Made by a program: the position numbers and the translations under genes
In this document: positions 14,827 through 21,125 of the stretch, piece after piece
How the letters are laid out: each line of letters starts with the position of its first letter
Position numbering within the stretch: the stretch's first letter is position 1
Origin: Acidobacteriota bacterium
Lineage (GTDB): Bacteria; Acidobacteriota; Vicinamibacteria; Vicinamibacterales; UBA2999
NCBI GenBank assembly: GCA_020851565.1
Contig: JADZCN010000066.1
Location: 1 to 38,983 of the forward strand
Direction of reading: 5' to 3'
Length of the DNA stretch: 38,983 nt
Notes under the pieces: generated by a model
What the model was told of the DNA's origin: nothing
Databases searched by the model: none
The model's input: the letters and a program-made list of their open reading frames with translations, nothing else

Positions 14827-16346
14827 CCCGCGCCCGGGCCTTCGCCGTCGCGCTCGGCGCGGTGGCGGTGGCCACGGCCATCGGCTTCGGCCTCCAGGCG
14901 CTCCCGCCGTCGGCCGCCCTCTGGTTCCTGCTGTTCGTCCCTCCCGTCCTCGTGGCCGCGCTCGTCGGCGGCTTCCTGCCGGCGATGGTGGCCACCGTGC
15001 TCGGCGCCCTCTCGGCCGAGTACTTCTTCCGGCGACCGTACTTCACGCTCCGCACGCTCGGCGAGGACACCTACCCCCTCGCGCTCTACCTCGGCATCGG
15101 CCTCGGCATCGCCGTGCTGGCCGGCCGCCTGGCGCGCGCGCGCGGCGACGTGCAGCGCCGCCAGCTGGAGTTCGAGACGCTGTTCCGGCTCACGCCGGTG
15201 GGCATTGGCGTGGCCACCGACCCGGAGTGCCGGAACATCGCCGTCAACCCGGCCTTCGCGGAGATGCTCCGCATCGACACCCGTGACAACGCGTCGCTCT
15301 CGGCACTGGATCCCCGGGACCGCCCGCCCGTCGTGATCAGGAAGGATGGCGTCGAGCTCGCGCCCGAGGACCTGCCGCTGCAGATGGCCGCGCGGCTGGG
15401 CACCGAGGTGAAGAACGTGGAGCTGGAGGTGGTGCACCCGGATGGCACGACCATCACGTTGTACGAGTACGCCGCGCCGCTCTTCGACGACGAGGGGCGC
15501 GTCCGCGGCGCGGTGGGCGCGTTCCTCGACATCACGGAGCTCAAGCGTGCCGAGGATCGCCTGCGGCGCCTCGCGCAGGAGAACGAACACCTCTACCGCG
15601 AGGCGCAGGAGGCGAACCGGCTGAAGGACGAGTTCCTCGCCACGCTCTCACACGAGCTTCGCACGCCGCTCAACGCACTGCTCGGGTGGATCCAGCTGCT
15701 CAACTCGGGCCAGCTCTCGCCCGAGAAGCGCGACCGGGCGCTGGCGGCCATCGAGCGCAGCGCGCAGCTCCAGTCCCAGCTCACCTCCGACCTGCTGGAC
15801 GTGTCCGGCGTCATCACCGGCAAGCTGCGGCTGCACCTCGAACCCACGATGGTGACCGGCATCGTGGACTCCGTGATGGAGGCGCTCCGCCCGGCGGCCG
15901 AATCGAAGGGTGTGAACTGCGCGTACAGGGTCGATGCCAGCCGCGCGCTCCTGCTCGATCCGGCACGGATCCAGCAGATCCTGAACAACCTCGTCGCCAA
16001 CGCCATCAAGTTCACCCCGCGAGGCGGCTCGATCGACGTGGACGTGCGCATCGACGACGAGGACCTGGTGATCCGGGTCAGCGACACGGGCGTAGGCCTC
16101 TCGCCCGCCTTCCTCCCGTACGTGTTCGAGCGCTTCCGGCAGGCTGACTCCGGCACGACGCGTGCCTACGGCGGGCTGGGCCTCGGCCTCTCCATCGTCA
16201 AGCAACTCGCCGAGCGGCATGGGGGGCACGTGGCCGCCGAGAGCGCCGGCGAGAACCAGGGCGCCACGTTCACCGTCCGCATTCCGGCACGCCCGGCGAG
16301 GAGTGCCTCGGAACGGGAGGAGAGGGCGGTGGCAGGGGGGCAGTGA
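14823..16346 (+). CDS. Membrane sensor histidine kinase with DUF4118-like and PAS domains
   Basis: This 507-residue inner-membrane kinase has four N-terminal hydrophobic helices (about 5-95, DUF4118/KdpD-like), a PAS domain (about 115-235) and a short coiled coil. A HisKA domain follows, with the phosphorylated His277 in SHELRTPLN, then an HATPase domain with NNLVANAIKF, DTGVGL and GGLGLGLSIV. GTG at 14823 overlaps the previous stop by four bases, so it is translated with the ligase operon. No response regulator lies beside it; the next gene downstream is convergent modC. The PAS domain could sense a small molecule or redox state. Its place in the operon suggests that it responds to, or controls, the ligase pathway, which is inference. 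Confidence 0.93.
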   Translation: MTRARAFAVALGAVAVATAIGFGLQALPPSAALWFLLFVPPVLVAALVGGFLPAMVATVLGALSAEYFFRRPYFTLRTLGEDTYPLALYLGIGLGIAVLAGRLARARGDVQRRQLEFETLFRLTPVGIGVATDPECRNIAVNPAFAEMLRIDTRDNASLSALDPRDRPPVVIRKDGVELAPEDLPLQMAARLGTEVKNVELEVVHPDGTTITLYEYAAPLFDDEGRVRGAVGAFLDITELKRAEDRLRRLAQENEHLYREAQEANRLKDEFLATLSHELRTPLNALLGWIQLLNSGQLSPEKRDRALAAIERSAQLQSQLTSDLLDVSGVITGKLRLHLEPTMVTGIVDSVMEALRPAAESKGVNCAYRVDASRALLLDPARIQQILNNLVANAIKFTPRGGSIDVDVRIDDEDLVIRVSDTGVGLSPAFLPYVFERFRQADSGTTRAYGGLGLGLSIVKQLAERHGGHVAAESAGENQGATFTVRIPARPARSASEREERAVAGGQ

Positions 16347-16349
16347 GAG

Positions 16350-16367
16350 GTGAGAAGCGCTTCTCAC
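16350..16367. terminator. 18-bp palindrome plus 7-bp repeats between convergent genes
   Basis: GTGAGAAGCGCTTCTCAC is a perfect palindrome starting four bases after the kinase stop and covering the modC stop. It runs into CTTCTCA repeats up to 16387. It probably terminates both transcripts. Confidence 0.5.
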
Positions 16368-17053
16368 TTCTCACTTCTCACTTCCCCAACCCGGCCCGCC
16401 TCGAGGACCAGCACGCGGTCCGCGATCGCGTGCATCTCGCGCCAATCGTGGGTGACGTACACCATCGGCACGTGCAGCTCGCGCCGGATCCGCAGCAGAT
16501 AGGGGAGGATGCGGTCCTTGCGGGACCGATCGACGGCCGTCAGCGGCTCGTCCAGCAGCAGGATACGCGGCGCGGACATCAGCGCCCGCCCGATGGCCAC
16601 CCGCTGGCGCTCGCCGCCAGAGAGGTCCGCGACGCGGCGATCGACCAGGTGGGCGATCTCGAGCATGGTGCAGATCTGTTCCAGATCGTGTCGGGAGTCG
16701 GGAGACGGGAGTCGGGAGTCGTGGAGCGGGATACGGGAGCGGGATGGCGCGCCGTACAGGAGGTTGCCGCGCACGTCGAGGTGCGGGAAGAGCGCGACGT
16801 CCTGGGGGACGTATCCCACCTGTCGATGGTGCGGCGGCACGTTCACGCGCTGTTCGGTGGAGAGCAGCAGCCGGTCTGCCACCCGCACGTGACCCGTGTC
16901 GGGCGTGCGCAGGCCCGCGATGACTTCGAGGAGCGACGTCTTCCCGCTGCCAGACGGTCCGAAGACCCCCAGCACCTCCACCGAGGCCGCGTCGGCCACC
17001 TCCAGCGTGAACACGCCCTGCCGGAGCGTGACGGCGAAGTCCAGCCGGATCAT
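16364..17053 (-). CDS. modC: Molybdate ABC transporter ATP-binding protein ModC, short form lacking TOBE
   Basis: This is the ATPase of a molybdate importer, acting on the inner side of the membrane with ModB. All ABC motifs are present: Walker A GPSGSGKTS, Q-loop GYVPQDVALFPH, signature LSGGERQRVAIGRAL, Walker B ILLLDEPLTAVD and the switch His in YVTHD. At 229 residues it ends soon after the ATPase domain and lacks the C-terminal TOBE/Mop domain usual for ModC (about 350 residues). The last residues, EVRSEK, are encoded by 7-bp repeat sequence. A second repeat (16691-16743) has inserted in frame as SRSRIPLHDSRLPSPDSRHD between the Q-loop and the signature. ATG overlaps the modB stop (ATGA). 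Confidence 0.93.
   Translation of the reverse strand: MIRLDFAVTLRQGVFTLEVADAASVEVLGVFGPSGSGKTSLLEVIAGLRTPDTGHVRVADRLLLSTEQRVNVPPHHRQVGYVPQDVALFPHLDVRGNLLYGAPSRSRIPLHDSRLPSPDSRHDLEQICTMLEIAHLVDRRVADLSGGERQRVAIGRALMSAPRILLLDEPLTAVDRSRKDRILPYLLRIRRELHVPMVYVTHDWREMHAIADRVLVLEAGRVGEVRSEK
16691..16743. repeat. 7-bp tandem repeat (TCGGGAG) inside modC
   Basis: Units TCGGGAG, TCGGGAG, ACGGGAG, TCGGGAG and TCG are followed by looser GGAGCGGG copies. They are read in frame by modC as a Ser/Arg/Pro-rich loop. Confidence 0.85.
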
Positions 17054-17718
17054 GCGACCGGCTTCCGTCGCTGAATCAGGTTGGCGAGCAGCATCGCACC
17101 GAAGGCCAGGGCCATCGACACGAGCAACAGGCGGTTGGCATCGGCCTCGCGCCCGGCCTCCGTCAGGTTGAAGATGGCGACGGCCAGCGTTTGCGTCTGT
17201 CCCGGAATGCCGCCGGCGACGACAATCGTCGCGCCGAACTCGCCCAGCGCGCGGGCGAACCCGAGGATGGCGGCCGCGACGATGCTGCGCGCGGCGAGGG
17301 GGAGGGTGATGGTGAGGAACACGCGGAAGGGCCCGGCGCCCAGCGTCGCGGCGACGCGCTCGTAGCGCACGTCCACCTGCTCGAATCCCGCTCGGACGGT
17401 GAGCACGATGAGCGGGAAGTTCATCACGGCCATCGCGAGCACGACCGCCTTCCACGTGAACACCACCTCGATGCCCGCGGCGTCGAGGGCGCGCCCCACG
17501 GCGCTGTCGAGCGCGAGGAGCTGCAGCAGGAGGAACCCGGTGGCGACGGGCGGCAGGACGAGCGGCAGCGCCATCAGCGTCTCCACGACGGGCTTGCCGG
17601 CGAACGAGCGGCGCGCCAGCAGGAACGCCGCGCCAATGCCGAGCGGGAGCGCCACGAGCGTGGAGAGCACGCCCATCAGGGCGGTGAAAGCCGCGATGCT
17701 CAGGACGCCCTGCTCCAT
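17050..17718 (-). CDS. modB: Molybdate ABC transporter permease ModB
   Basis: This 222-residue inner-membrane permease has about five to six hydrophobic helices. The binding-protein-dependent transport motif is clear: ERVAATLGAGPFRVFLTITLPLAARSI followed by GFARALGEFGATIVVAGGIPGQTQTL, which is typical of ModB/CysU permeases and docks on ModC. The start MEQGVLSI is chosen because it begins the first membrane segment and lies four bases after the modA stop; the longer open frame upstream is shadow sequence of modA. The stop overlaps the modC start. Confidence 0.95.
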   Translation of the reverse strand: MEQGVLSIAAFTALMGVLSTLVALPLGIGAAFLLARRSFAGKPVVETLMALPLVLPPVATGFLLLQLLALDSAVGRALDAAGIEVVFTWKAVVLAMAVMNFPLIVLTVRAGFEQVDVRYERVAATLGAGPFRVFLTITLPLAARSIVAAAILGFARALGEFGATIVVAGGIPGQTQTLAVAIFNLTEAGREADANRLLLVSMALAFGAMLLANLIQRRKPVA

Positions 17719-17722
17719 TGCG

Positions 17723-18493
17723 CTACGGCCCCAGGTGAACGAAGCCCGCCGACTCGAAGACGGACTTCGCCGCGGCGGAGAAGAGGAACTGCACGAACCT
17801 GGCCGCGTCGGCCTCGCGCGGGCCGCGCACCACGGCGACGGGATAGCGAATGGCCGGGGCATCCGCGACCGGGACGCTGTACGCCACCATCACGTCCGGC
17901 GCCGTGCGCGCATCGGTGGCGAAGACCACGCCGGCGTCCGCGCGACCGGCACGCACGGCGGCCAGCGCAGACCGCACGGTGAGCGTGGGCACGACCTTCG
18001 GAGCCACGGCGCTCCAGAGGCCGAGCCGCACGAGCCACTGCCGGGCATAGACGCCGGCAGGCACGCTGTCGGGGTTCCCCAGGGCCACGCGCCTGACACT
18101 CGGGCTCGCCAGCTCGTCGGGCGTCACCGCCTTCGCCAGGCTGCGCGGAGGCACGACGACCACCAGCGTGTTGGACAGCAGATCGCGAATGGACGCCTCC
18201 ACGAGCCGCCCGGATGCCCGGGCCACGTCCATCTGCGCGTGGTCGGCGCTGATGAAGACATCCACGCGCGCGCCCGCCGCCACCTGCCTGGCGAGCACGT
18301 TCGAGCCGCTGGCGTTGACCGTCACGCCGGCACCGCCGACCGTCACCCACGCACGCCCCGCCTCGGCCATCACGTCGGCCAGGCTGGATGCGGCACTCAC
18401 GGTGAGCGGCTGCGCGGCCGCGGCCACGGGAGCCAGCGCGGCCAGCAAGCCCCAGGCGATCCGGGCCAGAACCCGGCCATGGGTCGGTCTCAT
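17723..18493 (-). CDS. modA: Molybdate-binding periplasmic protein ModA
   Basis: This 256-residue solute-binding protein captures molybdate (or tungstate) in the periplasm and passes it to ModB. Its signal peptide ends APVAAAAQ. The mature part begins LTVSAASSLADVM, the family start with the oxyanion-binding Ser residues. NASGSNVLARQVAAGARVDVFISAD, the ALGNPDSVPAGVYARQWL segment and DAGVVFATDA follow as in characterised ModA proteins. ATG 18493 is used; an in-frame TTG lies two codons earlier. It heads the modABC operon, and only about 50 bases separate it from the divergent HTH-TOBE gene, so both are probably controlled from that gap. Confidence 0.95.
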   Translation of the reverse strand: MRPTHGRVLARIAWGLLAALAPVAAAAQPLTVSAASSLADVMAEAGRAWVTVGGAGVTVNASGSNVLARQVAAGARVDVFISADHAQMDVARASGRLVEASIRDLLSNTLVVVVPPRSLAKAVTPDELASPSVRRVALGNPDSVPAGVYARQWLVRLGLWSAVAPKVVPTLTVRSALAAVRAGRADAGVVFATDARTAPDVMVAYSVPVADAPAIRYPVAVVRGPREADAARFVQFLFSAAAKSVFESAGFVHLGP

Positions 18494-18521
18494 CTGCAAG
18501 TCAGGTCGATTCTAGCCAATT

Positions 18522-18531
18522 TCGTATACGA
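18522..18531. promoter_or_regulatory. Palindrome TCGTATACGA in the modA/regulator divergent gap
   Basis: TCGTATACGA is a perfect 10-bp palindrome centred in the short gap between modA and the divergent regulator gene, and the flanks are AT-rich by local standards. It is the best candidate operator for the HTH-TOBE protein. TATACGAT could also serve as a -10 box. Confidence 0.45.
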
Positions 18532-18544
18532 TATGGTCCAAATC

Positions 18545-19111
18545 ATGCCCCCTGGCCTCTTGACCGTCCGAGCGGCAGCCGAACGCCTCGGCGTGGGTTA
18601 CTCCACCCTGAAGCAGTGGATCTATGACGGCTCGGTACGCACCGTTCGCACGCGCGGCGGTCACCATCGCCTCACCGAACTCGAGGTGCAACGCCTGCTG
18701 CTGTCGGGGACGGGCCCCGCCGGCTCATCTGCGCCCTCGAGGCCTCGGCGTTCATCTGCGCCATCTGCGGCCCGTCCATCTGCGCCATCTGCGTCATCTG
18801 CGGCCCGTTCATCTGCGTCCCGCCCATCCGCGTCATCGGCGTCCGCGCCATCTGGGTTCATCGGCGTCAGCGGGCGCAACCAGCTTCGCGGCATCGTCGA
18901 GGAGGTCCGCGGCGACGGCCTGCTCGTGCAGGTGCGCCTGCGCATCGGCGATCAGCGCCTGACCGCGATCATCACGCAGGACGCGGTGGCCGAGCTGAAG
19001 CTGAAGCGGGGCGACGAGGCGGTGGCGGTCATCAAGTCCACCGAGGTGATGATCGGCCGCGAGGCGGCCACACTCGCCGCGCCGCGGCCCCGGCGCCCGC
19101 GGAAGCGGTAG
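18545..19111 (+). CDS. HTH-TOBE molybdate-responsive regulator (excisionase/MerR-type HTH plus Mop domain)
   Basis: This 188-residue protein combines an N-terminal helix-turn-helix of the MerR/excisionase type (LLTVRAAAERLGVGYSTLKQWIYDG, then GGHHRLTELEVQRLL) with one C-terminal TOBE/Mop domain (RNQLRGIVEEVRGDGLLVQVRLRIGDQRLTAIIT and RGDEAVAVIKSTEVMIG) that binds molybdate-like oxyanions in known proteins. It is probably the repressor of the divergent modABC genes. The two domains are joined by about 50 residues of nearly pure Ser/Ala/Pro/Arg, encoded by the ATCTGCG 9-bp repeat. An alternative ATG at 18533 would add four residues; neither start has a clear ribosome site. Confidence 0.88.
   Translation: MPPGLLTVRAAAERLGVGYSTLKQWIYDGSVRTVRTRGGHHRLTELEVQRLLLSGTGPAGSSAPSRPRRSSAPSAARPSAPSASSAARSSASRPSASSASAPSGFIGVSGRNQLRGIVEEVRGDGLLVQVRLRIGDQRLTAIITQDAVAELKLKRGDEAVAVIKSTEVMIGREAATLAAPRPRRPRKR
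18724..18866. repeat. 9-bp tandem repeat (CATCTGCGC family) encoding the regulator linker
   Basis: Copies of CATCTGCGY and variants such as CATCCGCGT fill the middle of the regulator gene. This is the reverse complement of the CGCAGATGG family at 4068-4155. The frame is preserved throughout. Confidence 0.85.
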
Positions 19112-19115
19112 GATC

Positions 19116-19195
19116 GGGGTTCTCGGGTTCTCAGGTTCTCGGGTTCTCGGGTTCTCGGGTTCGAGTGTCCTTCGTGTGGCTTCGTGGTTTCCTTT
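19116..19195. repeat. Tandem repeats: GGGTTCTCG (9 bp), then CTTCGTGTGG-like copies
   Basis: GGGTTCTCG repeats run from 19116 to 19162 right after the regulator stop. A short second block, CCTTCGTGTGGCTTCGTGG, lies at about 19169-19187. Together they fill most of the 99-base gap before the M28 gene. Confidence 0.8.
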
Positions 19196-19210
19196 TGATC
19201 TGAGAGGCAG

Positions 19211-20806
19211 ATGCACATGGCGCGGTCGGTGGTTTCCCTGGTGTCCCTACTTTTCGTCGCCACCGCGCTCTCCGCGCAGGCGCCGCCGCAGGGGCTGGAC
19301 CTCGCCACCATCGGGCGCATCCGGACCGAGGCCATCCAGGGGTCGCAAGTGATGGATCACGCGTGGTGGCTCTCCGAGGTGCACACACCGCGCGCCACGG
19401 GCACACCCGCGTTCCGGCAGGCGTCCGAGTGGGCAATGAAGCGCCTCACCGAGTGGGGCCTGCAGAACGTCCACCAGGAGCGGTTCCCCTTCGGCCAGGG
19501 CTGGACCATCGAGCGCTTCTCGGCGCACATCGTCACGCCGCACGCGCAGGTGCTCATCGGCCAGCCGCGCTGGAACTCGCCGTCGACCAGCGGCACCGTG
19601 CTCGCAGAGGTCGTCCACCTGAAAGCCACGAGCGACAGCGAGTTGGCGAGGTACAAGGGGCAGCTCAGAGGGAAGATTGTCGTGATGCAGCCGGTCCGCG
19701 CCGTGCGGATGCTGGACGGCCGCATCATCCTCCGGATGGGCGAGAAGGAGTGGCAGGAGGCCATGCACACGCCGCTGTCGCCCGCGGCGCCTGGCGGCGG
19801 GCCCAGCGCGGCTCAGCGTGCGGCGCAGGCGTTCCAGCAGTCGCTCCAGCAGTTCCTGGTCACCGAAGGCGCCGCGGCGCTGCTCGAGCGCGGCAGCAAC
19901 AGCGACGAGACGTTCGGCGGCAGCGATCTCTCGTGGATGCAGCAGCGCGTGGACGGGGGCACCATCTTCCCCACCAGCGGCGGCAGCCGTGATCCGAAGG
20001 TCCAGCAGCAGGTGCCCTCCGCAACCCTCGCCGTCGAGCACTACAACCGCATCGTTCGGCTCGTCGAACGCGGGCAGCCGGTCCGCGTCGAATTGAACAT
20101 CCAGACGACATTCCATCCGGAGACCCATCCGGAGGGCAACGCCATCAACACCATCGCGGAGATTCCCGGGACCGACCTGGCCAACGAAGTGGTGCTGCTT
20201 GGCGCGCACCTGGACAGCTATCCCTATGCAGGCGGTGCCACCGACAACGCCACGGGCTCGTCGGCCATGATGGAAGCCGTGCGGGTGATCCAGGCGCTGG
20301 GGCTGAAGCCGCGCCGCACCATCCGCATCGCGCTCTGGGCCGCCGAGGAGCAGGGCCTGCTCGGCTCACGCGCCTACGTGCAGCGGCACTACTACGACGC
20401 CGCTACGGGCACGGCCAAGCCGGACCACCAGGACCTCGCGGCCTACTTCAACCTGGACAACGGGACGGGCCGCATCCTCGGCGTGTGGGGCCAGGGGAAC
20501 CTCGGCGCCGTCAAGCTGTTCGAGCAGTGGGGCGAGGCCGTGAAGGACCTCGGCTTCAGGGCCGTGAGCCCGCGGAGCGTTGGTGCGACCGATCACGTGC
20601 CGTTCGATCAGGCCGGGCTGCCCGGCTTCCAGTTCATCCAGGAGCGGCTGGAATACCAGTCACGCACGCACCACTCGAACATGGACACGTTCGATCACGT
20701 CCAGCGCGAGGACCTCGTGCAGCAGGGCGCCGTCGCCGCGGTCTTCGCGTGGTACGCCGCGAACTGGCCGGAGAAGCTGCCGCGAAAGGCTCACGACAGG
20801 TTCTGA
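19211..20806 (+). CDS. Secreted M28 family zinc aminopeptidase
   Basis: This 531-residue exported peptidase uses two zinc ions to remove N-terminal amino acids. Its signal peptide ends ATALSAQ. The M28 metal ligands are visible in order: GAHLDS (His), GGATDNATG (Asp), WAAEEQG (catalytic and ligand Glu), LDNGTG (Asp) and THHSNMDT (His). The region between about 150 and 290 is the inserted PA-like domain. GAGAGG precedes the start; either ATG 19211 or ATG 19217 could be used, and the latter has the better spacing. It sits with the S9 peptidase downstream, which suggests growth on external peptides, although the two have separate promoter regions. Confidence 0.93.
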   Translation: MHMARSVVSLVSLLFVATALSAQAPPQGLDLATIGRIRTEAIQGSQVMDHAWWLSEVHTPRATGTPAFRQASEWAMKRLTEWGLQNVHQERFPFGQGWTIERFSAHIVTPHAQVLIGQPRWNSPSTSGTVLAEVVHLKATSDSELARYKGQLRGKIVVMQPVRAVRMLDGRIILRMGEKEWQEAMHTPLSPAAPGGGPSAAQRAAQAFQQSLQQFLVTEGAAALLERGSNSDETFGGSDLSWMQQRVDGGTIFPTSGGSRDPKVQQQVPSATLAVEHYNRIVRLVERGQPVRVELNIQTTFHPETHPEGNAINTIAEIPGTDLANEVVLLGAHLDSYPYAGGATDNATGSSAMMEAVRVIQALGLKPRRTIRIALWAAEEQGLLGSRAYVQRHYYDAATGTAKPDHQDLAAYFNLDNGTGRILGVWGQGNLGAVKLFEQWGEAVKDLGFRAVSPRSVGATDHVPFDQAGLPGFQFIQERLEYQSRTHHSNMDTFDHVQREDLVQQGAVAAVFAWYAANWPEKLPRKAHDRF

Positions 20807-20816
20807 GGTTCCCGGC

Positions 20817-20857
20817 CCAAGACCCCAAGACCTCAAGACCCCAAGACCTCAAGACCC
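20817..20857. repeat. 9-bp tandem repeat (AAGACCTCA family)
   Basis: AAGACCCCA and AAGACCTCA alternate directly downstream of the M28 stop. Confidence 0.85.
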
Positions 20858-20861
20858 GCCG

Positions 20862-20963
20862 CTATCTCCGCCTCAGCCGTCGCTCGATGTACAGCTGAGC
20901 CGCCGCCGTCAGGGCGAGTGACACCACGAACGCCTGCTCGAGAGGGCTCAAGGTGATGGGCAT
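20862..20963 (-). CDS. Possible 33-residue membrane protein
   Basis: The frame reads MPITLSPLEQAF, a hydrophobic stretch and a basic tail (ERRLRRR). That is the pattern of a small single-span membrane protein with its positive end inside. It starts at ATG 20963 and has no clear ribosome site. It lies in the 319-base gap between the M28 and S9 genes, beside a tandem repeat. It may be a chance ORF. Confidence 0.25.
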   Translation of the reverse strand: MPITLSPLEQAFVVSLALTAAAQLYIERRLRRR

Positions 20964-21036
20964 GCGGGTTAGTGACGCAGGGCCTCGCGCCGTTTCACCC
21001 GGAGCCCGGATGGAGCGCCGGGGCGGCCGATGGAGC

Positions 21037-21056
21037 GCCGGGGCTTCAGCCCCGGC
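21037..21056. repeat. GC-rich hairpin (GCCGGGGC-TTCA-GCCCCGGC)
   Basis: A perfect 8-bp stem with a TTCA loop is preceded by two direct copies of GATGGAGCGCCGGGGC (21010 and 21030). It has the look of a REP-type palindrome or the terminator of the M28 transcript. It lies about 65 bases upstream of the S9 ribosome site. Confidence 0.45.
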
Positions 21057-21125
21057 GACCACCCGTCCCGGTTCGCGTAGAATCTCATCCCTCGGCCGGT
21101 CCCTTTCGTCACCAGGAGGATGGCA

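Noticed and set aside
17399..18544. N-terminal extension of the regulator ORF across modB and modA
   Set aside because: It is antisense to modB and modA and has no domain; the HTH begins right after the ATG at 18545.
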